Part shown: piece after piece, positions 31,965-41,292 of the stretch
How positions within the stretch are numbered: position 1 is the stretch's first letter
How the letters are laid out: every line of letters starts with the position of its first letter
Assembly (NCBI RefSeq): GCF_000735455.1
Contig: NZ_JMPS01000018.1
Coordinates: 1 to 64,000 of the forward strand
Source of the DNA: Yokenella regensburgei ATCC 49455
GTDB lineage: Bacteria; Pseudomonadota; Gammaproteobacteria; Enterobacterales; Enterobacteriaceae
Length of the DNA stretch: 64,000 nt
Direction of reading: 5' to 3'
Program-made: the position numbers and the translations under genes
The notes under the pieces: generated by a model
Seen by the model: the letters and a program-made list of their open reading frames with translations, nothing else
What the model was told of the DNA's origin: nothing
The model's database searches: none

Positions 31965-32801
31965 TTACTGGAGCCGGACGTCGCGTCCCTGGCGAATATC
32001 GCGCGGCGACCAGTTAAATTCCCGGCGGAAAAGCGTTGAAAAGTGGTTACTGTCGCCAAAACCGCAGCGAAATGCGATATCCGTGACGCTTTCATCACTG
32101 TGGCGCAAAAGATGGCGCGCTTTGGTGAGCCGTACCCGGTTCAGGTAGCGTTGCGGCGTCAGGCCGGTGTGCTGTTTCAGCTGACGATGCAGGGTGCGCA
32201 GCGACAGCGAAAATCGCTCAGCTACCCCTTCCCAGCAGATATCTTCCGCAAAATGATCGTCAAGCCAGGCAATCAGCTGGTTCAGCCGGGCATCATTATT
32301 CCGCGCCTCCGCCGCCAGGCTGCCGCGCCGCAGTTGGATCAGCATCTGCATAAACAGAATTTCCCGGTTGGCGACGGCGTGCGCCGCCTCTCCCTGCTCG
32401 GCGTTTTCCATTTGTACCACCAGCTGCCGGACCTGCTGCAGGGCGCTCTGGCTGACCCGCCAGTGGGAGGGATACACCCCGTCCTGCTCCTGTGGCAGCA
32501 GTTGATTGACGCCCGAGAGAAACTGGAACGCATCCGGAGAACGGTAGAGCACGTTGGTCAGGCACAGATTGTCAGTATGCTCGTAAAGATGGCGGTCATG
32601 ATCGCGCACAAAGCATACCGTACCGCCGCTGATGGTATATGGCTGGCCGTTAAAGACATGAATACCGGTACCGTGTTCAACGATCACAATTTCATGAAAA
32701 TCATGATGATGTTCGGGAAACGCTGGCTGAGGAAGGCGTGGTTCGATCGCGACAGGAGATACGCCTGAGGGGAAAAAATCCGCGCTTTGCAAAATAGTCA
32801 T
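31965..32801 (-). CDS. rhaS: AraC-type activator RhaS
   Basis: 278 residues, E. coli length. Cupin domain ([22 protein letters not shown]) and C-terminal AraC domain ([45 protein letters not shown]). With rhamnose it activates rhaBAD and rhaT. It is divergent from rhaB; the 300-base gap holds their shared control region. Confidence 0.96.
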   Translation of the reverse strand: MTILQSADFFPSGVSPVAIEPRLPQPAFPEHHHDFHEIVIVEHGTGIHVFNGQPYTISGGTVCFVRDHDRHLYEHTDNLCLTNVLYRSPDAFQFLSGVNQLLPQEQDGVYPSHWRVSQSALQQVRQLVVQMENAEQGEAAHAVANREILFMQMLIQLRRGSLAAEARNNDARLNQLIAWLDDHFAEDICWEGVAERFSLSLRTLHRQLKQHTGLTPQRYLNRVRLTKARHLLRHSDESVTDIAFRCGFGDSNHFSTLFRREFNWSPRDIRQGRDVRLQ

Positions 32802-32997
32802 TCCGGCTCCTGCACGATTCAGGTGAGTTTTCTGGATAGTAATGAACAGCCCTCCGTGACACCTTGAATTTTCGACAGCAAAGCGCGCAAAGCCTGTCGC
32901 TTTTTCAAGATACGCCCGGAATTATCAGGAAATGCGCAGCGGGTCACATCCCCACTTAGCGCATCTATTACTGGAAACCGTGAACTTCCTCACACTC

Positions 32998-33074
32998 ATC
33001 TTTGCTTTCTTGCCAGCGCCCATTTTTGCCTGTCAGTAACAAGAAGGTGGTGCCGGGCGGCACTTTTTAGACTG
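32998..33074 (+). promoter_or_regulatory. rhaB promoter with RhaS sites
   Basis: The run ATCTTTGCTTTCTTGCC (32998-33014) followed by CCTGTCAGTAACAAGAAGG (33028-33046) matches the two RhaS half-sites of E. coli rhaBAD, and TAGACT (33068-33073) equals its -10 box. The rest of the 300-base gap (32802-32997) should hold the rhaSR promoter; I see no clear CRP palindrome in it. Confidence 0.8.
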
Positions 33075-33104
33075 GGTCCACTGATTCTGAGAAGGACCCA
33101 TGAC

Positions 33105-34574
33105 ATGACTTTTCGCCATTGCGTCGCCGTTGATTTAGGCGCCTCCAGCGGGCGGGTAATGCTTGCCACCTACGACCGCCAGCGGCGTACGCTGTCACTA
33201 CGTGAAGCGCATCGCTTCGTGAACTGCCTGCAGAAAATCAACGGAACAGACTGCTGGGATATCGACAGCCTGGAAGCGGGGATCCGCCGCGGCCTGGAAA
33301 ACGTCTGTGCGGAAGGCATTCTCATCGACAGTATCGGCATTGATACCTGGGGCGTGGATTATGTTCTGCTCGATAAACAGGGCGAACGCGTCGGGCTGCC
33401 GGTCTCTTACCGCGACAGCCGTACGCACGGCATCATGCCGCGCGCTATGGCGCAGCTCGGCAAAGCCGATATTTATCGTCGCAGCGGTATTCAGTTTTTA
33501 CCTTTCAACACCCTCTATCAGCTGCGCGCCCTGACGGAGCAACAGCCCGCGCTGGCGGAGCAGGTGGCCCATGCGCTGCTGATCCCGGATTACTTCAGCT
33601 ACCGCCTGACCGGCAATATGAACTGGGAATACACCAACGCCACCACCACTCAACTGGTGAACATCAGCACCGACAGCTGGGACGACGCGCTGCTTGCCTG
33701 GAGCGGGGCACCCCGCCAATGGTTCGGCACCCCGACGCATCCCGGCAACGTGATTGGCCACTGGATCTGCCCGCAGGGTAATGCGATTCCGGTGGTTGCT
33801 GTCGCCAGCCACGATACCGCAAGCGCGGTGATCGCCTCCCCGCTGATGAACCACGATGCCGCCTACCTCTCGTCCGGCACCTGGTCTCTGATGGGCTTTG
33901 AGAGCAAAACCCCTTACACCAGCGAGGCGGCGCTGCAGGCCAATATCACCAATGAGGGCGGTGCCGAAGGGCGCTATCGGGTGTTGAAAAACATCATGGG
34001 CCTGTGGCTGCTGCAGCGGGTGCTGAAAGAGCAGAACGTAAGCCACCTGCCGTCACTTATCGCAGAAACGGAGCGGTTACCCGCCTGCCGCTTTGTGATT
34101 AACCCCAACGACGACCGCTTCATCAACCCCGACAACATGAGCGCAGAAATTCAGGCCGCCTGCCGCGAAAGCCAGCAGCCTGTTCCGGCTTCTGCCGCCC
34201 AGCTGGCGCGCTGTATTTTTGACAGCCTCGCCCTGCTCTACGCCCGCGTGCTGGAGGAGCTGACGGCGCTGCGCGGACGCCCGTTCGGGCAGCTACATAT
34301 CGTCGGCGGCGGGTGTCAGAACCCATTGCTCAACCAGCTTTGTGCCGATGCCTGCGGGATAACCGTGGTTGCCGGGCCGGTTGAGGCGTCAACGCTTGGC
34401 AACATCGGCATTCAGCTGATGGCGCTTGATGAACTGCACAACGTCGACGACTTCCGTCAGCTGGTGGCCCACAACTACCCGCTGACCACCTTTACCCCGA
34501 ATCCAAATCATGAAATTGCCCGCTACGTTGCGCAGTTTCAGCCAACTTCACCGACAAAGGAGCTTTGCGCATGA
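33105..34574 (+). CDS. rhaB: L-rhamnulokinase RhaB
   Basis: 489 residues, FGGY kinase family, E. coli length. N-terminal phosphate motif [15 protein letters not shown], later [10 protein letters not shown] and [14 protein letters not shown] for ATP binding. It phosphorylates L-rhamnulose at O1. First gene of the catabolic operon; its stop overlaps the rhaA ATG. Confidence 0.98.
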   Translation: MTFRHCVAVDLGASSGRVMLATYDRQRRTLSLREAHRFVNCLQKINGTDCWDIDSLEAGIRRGLENVCAEGILIDSIGIDTWGVDYVLLDKQGERVGLPVSYRDSRTHGIMPRAMAQLGKADIYRRSGIQFLPFNTLYQLRALTEQQPALAEQVAHALLIPDYFSYRLTGNMNWEYTNATTTQLVNISTDSWDDALLAWSGAPRQWFGTPTHPGNVIGHWICPQGNAIPVVAVASHDTASAVIASPLMNHDAAYLSSGTWSLMGFESKTPYTSEAALQANITNEGGAEGRYRVLKNIMGLWLLQRVLKEQNVSHLPSLIAETERLPACRFVINPNDDRFINPDNMSAEIQAACRESQQPVPASAAQLARCIFDSLALLYARVLEELTALRGRPFGQLHIVGGGCQNPLLNQLCADACGITVVAGPVEASTLGNIGIQLMALDELHNVDDFRQLVAHNYPLTTFTPNPNHEIARYVAQFQPTSPTKELCA

Positions 34575-35830
34575 CGACTCATACAGAACAGGCCTGGGAA
34601 TTGGCTAAACAGCGTTTTGCCACCGTTGGCGTGGACGTCGAGGAGGCACTGCGCCAGCTCGACCGCCTGCCAATTTCAATGCACTGCTGGCAGGGCGACG
34701 ACGTTGCTGGTTTTGAAAATCCTGGCGGAGCATTGACCGGCGGTATTCAGGCCACCGGTAACTATCCGGGCAAGGCGCGCAACGCCGCAGAGCTGCGGGC
34801 CGATCTTGAACAGGCGTTGAGCCTGATCCCGGGACCAAAGCGCCTGAATCTGCACGCCATTTATCTGGAATCCGATGCCCCGGTAGCGCGTAATGAAATC
34901 AAGCCTGAGCACTTCACCCACTGGGTGAGCTGGGCCAAAGCCAACCATCTGGGGCTCGATTTCAACCCCTCCTGCTTCTCACATCCGCTGAGTGCCGACG
35001 GTTTCACCCTCGCCCACGCTAACGATGAGATTCGCCAGTTCTGGATCGATCACTGCAAAGCCAGCCGCCGCGTTTCGGCATATTTTGGCGAGCAGCTAGG
35101 TACTCCGTCGGTGATGAACATCTGGATCCCCGACGGGATGAAAGACCTCACCGTGGACCGTTTTGCCCCACGCCAGCGTCTGTTGAACGCACTGGACGAC
35201 ATCATCAGTGAAAAACTGAACCCGGCACACCACATCGACGCCGTTGAAAGCAAACTGTTCGGCATTGGCGCCGAGAGTTACACCGTTGGGTCGAACGAGT
35301 TTTATATGGGCTACGCCACCAGCCGCCAGACCGCGCTATGCCTCGATGCCGGACACTTCCATCCGACCGAGGTGATTTCCGACAAAATCTCCGCCGCGAT
35401 GCTGTTTGTTCCGCGCCTGCTGCTGCACGTGAGCCGCCCGGTACGCTGGGACAGCGACCACGTAGTGCTGCTGGATGACGAGACCCAGGCCATTGCCAGC
35501 GAAATTATCCGCCATGACCTGTTTGATCGCGTCCATGTCGGTCTCGACTTCTTTGACGCCTCCATCAACCGCATTGCCGCCTGGGTGATTGGCACCCGCA
35601 ATATGAAAAAAGCACTGCTACGCGCGCTGCTGGAGCCAACGACCCTGCTGCGCCAGCTGGAATCTGGTGGCGATTACACCGCACGCCTGGCGCTGCTGGA
35701 GGAGCAGAAGGTACTGCCGTGGCAGGCCGTGTGGGAGATGTACTGCCAGCGTCACGACACTCCGGCGGGCATCGAGTGGCTGGAAAACATTCGGTCCTAC
35801 GAGAAAAACGTTTTAAGCCTGCGCGGGTAA
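34571..35830 (+). CDS. rhaA: L-rhamnose isomerase RhaA
   Basis: 419 residues, E. coli length, from [20 protein letters not shown]; the ATG overlaps the rhaB stop (ATGA). TIM-barrel enzyme with metal ligands around [27 protein letters not shown] and [10 protein letters not shown]. It converts L-rhamnose to L-rhamnulose. Confidence 0.98.
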   Translation: MTTHTEQAWELAKQRFATVGVDVEEALRQLDRLPISMHCWQGDDVAGFENPGGALTGGIQATGNYPGKARNAAELRADLEQALSLIPGPKRLNLHAIYLESDAPVARNEIKPEHFTHWVSWAKANHLGLDFNPSCFSHPLSADGFTLAHANDEIRQFWIDHCKASRRVSAYFGEQLGTPSVMNIWIPDGMKDLTVDRFAPRQRLLNALDDIISEKLNPAHHIDAVESKLFGIGAESYTVGSNEFYMGYATSRQTALCLDAGHFHPTEVISDKISAAMLFVPRLLLHVSRPVRWDSDHVVLLDDETQAIASEIIRHDLFDRVHVGLDFFDASINRIAAWVIGTRNMKKALLRALLEPTTLLRQLESGGDYTARLALLEEQKVLPWQAVWEMYCQRHDTPAGIEWLENIRSYEKNVLSLRG

Positions 35831-35833
35831 TGC

Positions 35834-35869
35834 TGCCCTCATCCCACCCCTCTCCCGCAGGGAGAGGGG
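35834..35869. repeat. REP-like hairpin between rhaA and rhaD
   Basis: CCCCTCTCCC-GCA-GGGAGAGGGG (35847-35869) is a perfect ten-base stem, preceded by CCCTCATCCCA. Hairpin plus a GGGATGAGGG head (read on the minus strand) is the layout of REP elements in gammaproteobacteria. Inside an operon it could stabilise upstream mRNA. Confidence 0.65.
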
Positions 35870-35895
35870 GACACAACAAGGAACTCAAAAAGACT

Positions 35896-36726
35896 ATGCA
35901 GACTATCACCGACGCCTGGTTCGTCCAGGGCATGATTAAAGCTACCTCAGATGCGTGGCTGAAAGGCTGGGACGAGCGTAACGGCGGTAACCTGACGCTG
36001 CGCCTCGACGAAAGCGACATCGCGCCATTTAAAGCAGAATTCCATCCACAACCGCGCTACATCGCGCTGAGCCAGCCGATGCCGCTGCTGGCCAATACGC
36101 CGTTCATCGTCACCGGCTCAGGGAAATTCTTTCGCAACGTACAGCTGTGCCCGGCGGGTAACCTCGGCATTGTACAGGTCGACAGCGACGGCGCGGGGTA
36201 TCACATCCTGTGGGGGCTTATCAACGAAGCGGTACCGACTTCGGAACTGCCCGCACATTTCCTCTCTCACTGTGAGCGTATTATCGCCACTGGCGGTAAA
36301 GATCGCGTGATCATGCACTGTCATGCGACCAACCTGATAGCCCTGACCTACGTGCTGGAAAACAGCAGCGCCCTCTTCACCCGCAAACTGTGGGAAGGCA
36401 GCACCGAGTGCCTGGTGGTCTTCCCGGACGGCGTTGGCATTCTGCCGTGGATGGTGCCGGGCACCGATGAAATCGGCCAGGCTACCGCTCAGGAGATGCA
36501 AAAACACCCACTGGTGCTGTGGCCGTTCCACGGCGTTTTCGGCAGCGGTCCAACGCTTGACGAGGCGTTCGGTCTTATCGACACCGCAGAAAAATCCGCC
36601 GAAGTGCTGGTGAAAATCTATTCGATGGGCGGCATGAAGCAGACCATCACCCGCGAGCAGTTGATTGCGCTGGGTAAACGCTTTGGCGTGACCCCACTGG
36701 CCAGCGCCCTGGAACTTTACGCATAG
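35896..36726 (+). CDS. rhaD: Rhamnulose-1-phosphate aldolase RhaD
   Basis: 276 residues from [20 protein letters not shown]; a long upstream extension inside rhaA is rejected. Class II aldolase: zinc ligands in [13 protein letters not shown], catalytic Glu region HFLSHCE. It splits L-rhamnulose-1-phosphate into DHAP and L-lactaldehyde, the substrate of the next gene product. Preceded by an AAGGAA Shine-Dalgarno. Confidence 0.97.
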   Translation: MQTITDAWFVQGMIKATSDAWLKGWDERNGGNLTLRLDESDIAPFKAEFHPQPRYIALSQPMPLLANTPFIVTGSGKFFRNVQLCPAGNLGIVQVDSDGAGYHILWGLINEAVPTSELPAHFLSHCERIIATGGKDRVIMHCHATNLIALTYVLENSSALFTRKLWEGSTECLVVFPDGVGILPWMVPGTDEIGQATAQEMQKHPLVLWPFHGVFGSGPTLDEAFGLIDTAEKSAEVLVKIYSMGGMKQTITREQLIALGKRFGVTPLASALELYA

Positions 36727-36782
36727 CCCATACGCGCCTGCTGCTGCCGGAAGCATCACAGTAAACCTTAAGGAGAATTGTC

Positions 36783-37931
36783 ATGAGTTTTATGTTGGCG
36801 TTACCCAAAATCAGCCTGCACGGCGCAGGCGCGATTGGCGATATGGTTAACCTGGTGGCGGGCAAGCAGTGGGGCAAAGCGCTGATTGTTACCGACGGAC
36901 AGCTGGTCAAACTGGGGCTGCTCGACAGCCTGTTTGCCGCGCTGGACGCGCACCAGATGTCATATCATCTGTTCGATGACGTCTTTCCAAATCCAACGGA
37001 AGCGCTGGTACAAAAAGGATATGAGGCCTATAAGGACGCGCAGTGCGATTACATTATTGCCTTTGGCGGCGGCAGCCCAATCGATACCGCCAAAGCGATT
37101 AAAATCCTGACGGCCAACCCGGGCCCTTCCACGGCGTATTCCGGCGTCGGCAAAGTCATCCATCCTGGCGTTCACCTGGTGGCGATTAACACCACGGCAG
37201 GCACCGCCGCCGAGATGACCAGCAACGCGGTGATCATCGACAGCGAGCGCCAGGTCAAAGAGGTCATCATCGATTCCAATATCATTCCGGATATCGCCGT
37301 TGACGATGCAAGCGTCATGCTGGAAATCCCGGCCTCCGTCACCGCCGCCACCGGAATGGATGCGTTAACCCACGCTATCGAAGCCTATGTTTCCGTTGGT
37401 GCTCACCCGCTGACCGACGCCAATGCGCTGGAAGCGATACGCCTGATTAACCTGTGGCTGCCGAAAGCCGTCGATGATGGTCACAACCTCGAAGCGCGCG
37501 AGCAGATGGCATTTGGCCAGTATCTGGCAGGAATGGCGTTCAATAGCGCCGGTCTTGGCCTGGTTCATGCGCTGGCGCACCAGCCGGGAGCGACCCATAA
37601 CCTGCCGCATGGCGTGTGTAACGCTATTCTGCTGCCGGTTATCGAGAACTTTAACCGCCCTAACGCCGTGGCGCGCTTTGCCCGCGTGGCGCAGGCGATG
37701 GGCGTGGACACGCGGGGCATGAGCGACGAAGCGGCCAGCATGACGGCGATAGAAGCCATTCGTCAGCTGAGCACCCGCGTGGGGATCCCATCCGGATTCA
37801 GCAAGCTTGGCGTGACTAAAGCAGATATCGAAGGCTGGCTGGATAAAGCCCTCGCCGACCCATGCGCACCGTGCAACCCGCGTACCGCCAGCCGCGACGA
37901 AGTGCGCGAGCTGTACCTGGAGGCGCTATGA
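36783..37931 (+). CDS. fucO: Lactaldehyde reductase FucO within the rhamnose operon
   Basis: 382 residues, iron-dependent alcohol dehydrogenase, same length as E. coli FucO. NAD motif [11 protein letters not shown] (about 96-106); iron ligands in [28 protein letters not shown]. It reduces L-lactaldehyde to L-1,2-propanediol under anaerobic growth. In E. coli the gene lies in the fucose locus; here it follows rhaD after 56 bases and overlaps rhaM, so rhamnose use is complete in one operon. An AAGGAG site precedes the ATG. Confidence 0.92.
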   Translation: MSFMLALPKISLHGAGAIGDMVNLVAGKQWGKALIVTDGQLVKLGLLDSLFAALDAHQMSYHLFDDVFPNPTEALVQKGYEAYKDAQCDYIIAFGGGSPIDTAKAIKILTANPGPSTAYSGVGKVIHPGVHLVAINTTAGTAAEMTSNAVIIDSERQVKEVIIDSNIIPDIAVDDASVMLEIPASVTAATGMDALTHAIEAYVSVGAHPLTDANALEAIRLINLWLPKAVDDGHNLEAREQMAFGQYLAGMAFNSAGLGLVHALAHQPGATHNLPHGVCNAILLPVIENFNRPNAVARFARVAQAMGVDTRGMSDEAASMTAIEAIRQLSTRVGIPSGFSKLGVTKADIEGWLDKALADPCAPCNPRTASRDEVRELYLEAL

Positions 37932-38242
37932 TCCGCAAAGCCTTCGTGATGCAGGTGAACCCCGACGCGCACGAGGAGTACGAACGGCGGCATAACCCCA
38001 TCTGGCCGGAGCTTGAGGCCACGCTTAAGGCGCACGGAGCACACCACTACGCCATCTGGCTCGATCCCGTGCGGCACCTACTGTTTGCCAGCGTTGAGAT
38101 TGAGTCAGAAGAGCGCTGGAACGCTGTTGCCAGCACCGAGGTGTGCAAACGTTGGTGGAAACACATGCGCGAAGTGATGCCCGCTAATCCGGACAACAGC
38201 CCGCTGAGCGCCGAGCTGAAGCCGGTGTTTTATCTGACGTGA
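37928..38242 (+). CDS. rhaM: L-rhamnose mutarotase RhaM
   Basis: 104 residues, E. coli length, from [20 protein letters not shown]; the ATG overlaps the fucO stop. Active-site residues His and Tyr in the [10 protein letters not shown] and HHYAIWLDP segments are kept. It interconverts the anomers of L-rhamnose. Last gene of rhaBAD-fucO-rhaM. Confidence 0.97.
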   Translation: MIRKAFVMQVNPDAHEEYERRHNPIWPELEATLKAHGAHHYAIWLDPVRHLLFASVEIESEERWNAVASTEVCKRWWKHMREVMPANPDNSPLSAELKPVFYLT

Positions 38243-38251
38243 TAGTCCTTT

Positions 38252-38273
38252 CCCCTCTCTTAACGGAGAGGGG
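38252..38273. terminator. Hairpin between rhaM and the convergent cupin regulator
   Basis: CCCCTCTC-TTAACG-GAGAGGGG is a perfect eight-base stem between convergent genes. No T-run follows on either strand, so it may be a degenerate REP element rather than a simple terminator. Confidence 0.5.
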
Positions 38274-38275
38274 AG

Positions 38276-38824
38276 TCAGTTCTGTTCTGCCACCAGAATG
38301 GCCAACGTATCTGGCTCCAGCGCCTTAAACACGTGCTCCTGGTCAGCGGGATAGCAGATGTAATCCCCTTCTCCTAACTCTTCCGGCGCGCTGGTCAGCC
38401 CGACCATCGCCCGTCCCTGAGTCACAATAATATGCTCAACCGATCCCGGTGGATGCGGGTGAGAAATACGGTCGGCACCGGGCTGCGTCATCAGCAGATA
38501 AAGATCGCGGCGGGCCCCCGGCGGGCAGGCGGCAAGCAGGATCGCCTGATAGTTGGCCTGTTCGGCCACCACTTTTGTCCCTTCACCGCGGCGGATCACC
38601 TGAGTGGTTGGCAGCTGCGGCTCCAGCAATCGCGCAAAAGGAATATCCAGCGCTACGCATAACGACCAGAGCGTTTCCAGGCTAGGATTACCATTCCCGG
38701 ATTCGAGCTGTGAGAGCGTGGATTTTGCAATCCCGGCACGGCGAGCGATTTCCGCCAGTGAAAGTCCGGTACGCATGCGCTCTCGCACCAGACTTTTGGC
38801 GATCACGCTAATTGGCTGCGTCAT
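38276..38824 (-). CDS. XRE-family regulator with cupin domain
   Basis: 182 residues. N-terminal helix-turn-helix (about 10-65, RERMRTGLSLAEIARRAGIAKSTLSQLESGNGNPSLETLW) and C-terminal cupin (about 110-180, GSVEHIIVTQGRAMVG, LGEGDYICYPADQEHVFKAL). Divergent from azlCD with palindromic operator-like sequence between them, so it probably controls that exporter in response to a small effector. E. coli has no such gene between rhaM and fdhD. Confidence 0.85.
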   Translation of the reverse strand: MTQPISVIAKSLVRERMRTGLSLAEIARRAGIAKSTLSQLESGNGNPSLETLWSLCVALDIPFARLLEPQLPTTQVIRRGEGTKVVAEQANYQAILLAACPPGARRDLYLLMTQPGADRISHPHPPGSVEHIIVTQGRAMVGLTSAPEELGEGDYICYPADQEHVFKALEPDTLAILVAEQN

Positions 38825-38845
38825 AAACGGCCTCTGTTTTATAAA

Positions 38846-38911
38846 TCGAACGAATCGTTCATCTTGATAAACGACACTGATGCGTTCATTATAATGGATA
38901 CTCGTTCGATA
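38846..38911. promoter_or_regulatory. Operator-like region between the cupin regulator and azlC
   Basis: GAACGAATCGTTC (38848-38860) is palindromic apart from its centre, and GTTC-containing half-sites recur in TGCGTTCAT and CTCGTTCGAT further right. A TATAAT (38890-38895) lies among them toward azlC. This fits repression of azlC, and of its own gene, by the cupin regulator (inference). Confidence 0.6.
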
Positions 38912-38924
38912 TGGCTAAAATTGT

Positions 38925-39584
38925 ATGAAACATCACTTCTCCAGCCTCAAAGGCGACACGATAAAAGCGATATTTTTGGTTTGCCTGGCGGTCGGCGTTG
39001 TCGGCCTGTCCTATGGCTCGCTGGCCATCGCCTATGGTTTTCCGTTGTGGGTACCGTTTGTGCTCTCGATCTTCGTCCTGGCGGGGGCATCTGAGTTCAT
39101 GTTTATTGGCATTATCGCCAGCGGCGGTAATCCGCTGGCCGCTGCTGCCGCAGGTTTGCTGGTGAACGCGCGCCATGTACCGTTCGGTGTGACGGTACGC
39201 GATCTGGTCGGTAAACGTGCCGCCAGCTTTCTCGGCTGCCATATCATGAACGACGAAAGCGTGGTTTTCGGCCTGTCGCAAAAAACCCCGGAACAGCGCA
39301 AAGCCGCCTACTGGCTTTGCGGGCTGGGGGTTGCTATCTGCTGGCCTGTGGGGGCGCTGATTGGCGCAGCTGTGGGTAAGTTGCTGCCATCGCCGGAAAC
39401 CATCGGTCTGGACGCTGTGTTCCCCGCCATCCTGCTCGCGCTGGTGATCCCGGCGTTTAAAAACCGGACGACGCTGATTCGTGCCGTGACCGGAGCAGTG
39501 ATTTCACTGGCTTCCGTACCTTTCACTCCGGCAGGTGTACCGGTTCTGCTGTCGCTGCTCGGCATTTTTGCGAGGAAAAAATAA
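38925..39584 (+). CDS. azlC: AzlC-family branched-chain amino acid exporter, large subunit
   Basis: 219 residues, AzlC/YgaZ family, with several transmembrane helices and the conserved SEFMFIGIIASGGNPLAAAAAGLLVNARHVPFG (about 50-85). Together with AzlD it exports branched-chain amino acids such as valine or analogues (family knowledge). The stop overlaps the azlD ATG. Substrate here is not proven. Confidence 0.9.
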   Translation: MKHHFSSLKGDTIKAIFLVCLAVGVVGLSYGSLAIAYGFPLWVPFVLSIFVLAGASEFMFIGIIASGGNPLAAAAAGLLVNARHVPFGVTVRDLVGKRAASFLGCHIMNDESVVFGLSQKTPEQRKAAYWLCGLGVAICWPVGALIGAAVGKLLPSPETIGLDAVFPAILLALVIPAFKNRTTLIRAVTGAVISLASVPFTPAGVPVLLSLLGIFARKK

Positions 39585-39907
39585 TGGGTGATACGATCTG
39601 GATTATCGTCGGCATCGCAATACTATCGGCGGGAACCTACCTGATGCGGTTTGGCGGGGCGAAGCTGGGTAACCGTCTGGCGCTTTCCGAGCGTTCGCAG
39701 TCGATGCTCAACGACGGAGCGACGACCTTACTGTTTGCCGTAGCGCTGGCAACCACCTTTTTTGAAGGCAGTCATTTTGCCGGCATGGCGCGCGTGGCTG
39801 GCGTGGCCGTTGCGGTATTCCTCGCCTGGAAAAAAGTGCCATTAATTATTGTCATCGCCGCCGCGGCGGTGGTGACGGCGCTACTGCGGCTGGCAGGACT
39901 GCCATAA
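39584..39907 (+). CDS. azlD: AzlD-family exporter, small subunit
   Basis: 107 residues, AzlD/YgaH family, with about four transmembrane helices; GTYLMRFGGAKLGNRLALSE is the typical N-terminal block. It begins at the azlC stop. Terminator hairpin follows within a few bases. Confidence 0.88.
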   Translation: MGDTIWIIVGIAILSAGTYLMRFGGAKLGNRLALSERSQSMLNDGATTLLFAVALATTFFEGSHFAGMARVAGVAVAVFLAWKKVPLIIVIAAAAVVTALLRLAGLP

Positions 39908-39908
39908 A

Positions 39909-39936
39909 CGAAAAAAGCGCCCGGAGGCGCTCTTTC
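39909..39936. terminator. Bidirectional terminator
   Basis: AGCGCC-CGGA-GGCGCT with A-run before and TCTTT after, between azlD and the convergent small gene. Confidence 0.75.
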
Positions 39937-39952
39937 GACAAAAACTAAGTCA

Positions 39953-40165
39953 TTATTTGTTCAGTTCAGCGGTCATGTGTACACGGTTACCGTTGAAAGC
40001 CTGGGTAATGGTGTAGGAAGAAGCACCGGCCTGCTCTGCCTGAGCGGCGATTTTGGCTTCTGCGCCATCAAGGGTAGAAGCAGTTGCCGTGACGGTCTGA
40101 GCAGCGAAAGAACCGAAAGAAGTAGCAAGAGCGATAACTGCGACAAAAGTTTTGATGCTTTTCAT
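39953..40165 (-). CDS. YdgH/BhsA/McbA-like small secreted protein
   Basis: 70 residues: signal peptide MKSIKTFVAVIALATSFGSF ending in AA, then a 48-residue domain (AEAKIAAQAEQAGASSYTITQAFNGNRVHMTAELNK) of the DUF1471 family. E. coli members (BhsA, McbA, YhcN) are periplasmic or outer-membrane proteins linked to stress and biofilm. Which member this matches is unclear. The 130-base gap to fdhD holds its promoter. Confidence 0.85.
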   Translation of the reverse strand: MKSIKTFVAVIALATSFGSFAAQTVTATASTLDGAEAKIAAQAEQAGASSYTITQAFNGNRVHMTAELNK

Positions 40166-40293
40166 GATGTATACCTTTCAATTAGTTTGTTTAGATAAGG
40201 CGCCGTGCCTTGATGAGATAAATAATAGCCCCGGCACCCGCTAACTGAAAGCGGAAGGAATTGCTATAGTCTTTCAAAAATACTGATCAATAG

Positions 40294-41130
40294 TTAAGCG
40301 GTAATCAGACGCTGTGGATGCGTGTAAATCGTGGCCCGGCCCGGTTTGCAAAACCCCACCAGCGTCAGGTTGCAACGCTCCGCCACTTCTACCGCCAGAG
40401 TCGTCGCCGCAGAGACCGCAAACAGGATCTCAACCCCGCACATGGCCGACTTCTGTACCATCTCATAGCTCGCACGGCTGGAAACCAGCGCCGCACCCTG
40501 CTGCCAGCGGGTGTCTTCCGCTGCACGACGACCGAGCAGTTTATCCAGCGCCACGTGGCGCCCGACGTCTTCATGCCCACCCGCCAGCTCACCGCCCGGC
40601 ATCACCCAGGCCGCCGCGTGAGTGCAGCCGGTCAAACGACCGATTGGTTGCACATCGTTAAGGTGCTCAAGCGCCATATCGAGGTGGTTAAGCGAAAAAG
40701 TTTGCGTGAAAGGCAGAGGGGTTATCGGTTTTCCAACATCGTTAAGTTGTTCCACCCCGCACACGCCGCAGCCGGTTCGTCCCGCCAGGGCACGGCGGCG
40801 GGCTTTGAGCCCCATAAAACGACGGCTGGAAAGCTCGATCTGCACTTCCAGGCCATTGCAGGCCTGCACCACATCCATCCCAAAGATCTCGCGGCGATTT
40901 TCTATAATCCCTTCGGATAAGGAAAAACCGACAGCAAAGTGCTCAAGGTCCTTGGGCGTCGCCATCATCACGACATGGGATATGCCGTTATAGACTAACG
41001 CTACCGGAACCTCTTCAGCTAACTCGTCAGGCTGAGGATGTTGCAAATCTTGCCTTTTCCACAGGTCGATTTGGCGCATTCCTGTGATCGACGTCACGCT
41101 TTTGATCTGTTTTGGATAGATGTTGTTCAC
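40294..41130 (-). CDS. fdhD: Formate dehydrogenase sulfurtransferase FdhD
   Basis: 278 residues (277 in E. coli). The CxxC loop is GCGVCGVE (about 120-125), needed to pass sulfur from IscS to the molybdenum cofactor of formate dehydrogenases. [13 protein letters not shown] and [14 protein letters not shown] are other family blocks. Divergent from fdoG, whose product it activates. Confidence 0.97.
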   Translation of the reverse strand: MNNIYPKQIKSVTSITGMRQIDLWKRQDLQHPQPDELAEEVPVALVYNGISHVVMMATPKDLEHFAVGFSLSEGIIENRREIFGMDVVQACNGLEVQIELSSRRFMGLKARRRALAGRTGCGVCGVEQLNDVGKPITPLPFTQTFSLNHLDMALEHLNDVQPIGRLTGCTHAAAWVMPGGELAGGHEDVGRHVALDKLLGRRAAEDTRWQQGAALVSSRASYEMVQKSAMCGVEILFAVSAATTLAVEVAERCNLTLVGFCKPGRATIYTHPQRLITA

Positions 41131-41292
41131 TTTGTATTAACCGTATTGGAACAGGCATACCGACAATGTGGTATTCTGATACAAATCCCTCCACGGAAGA
41201 GGGAAATTACCCCAATTCTGAACCTTTGCGGGGCCAACCGCAAAGTAAATAACTACTCGTGACAATGTCGAAAAAGAAACAAGGAGCGAACC

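Noticed and set aside
35719-35895. N-terminal extension of RhaD into rhaA
   Set aside because: RhaD of normal length starts at 35896 after AAGGAA; the extension reads the REP-like hairpin as protein.
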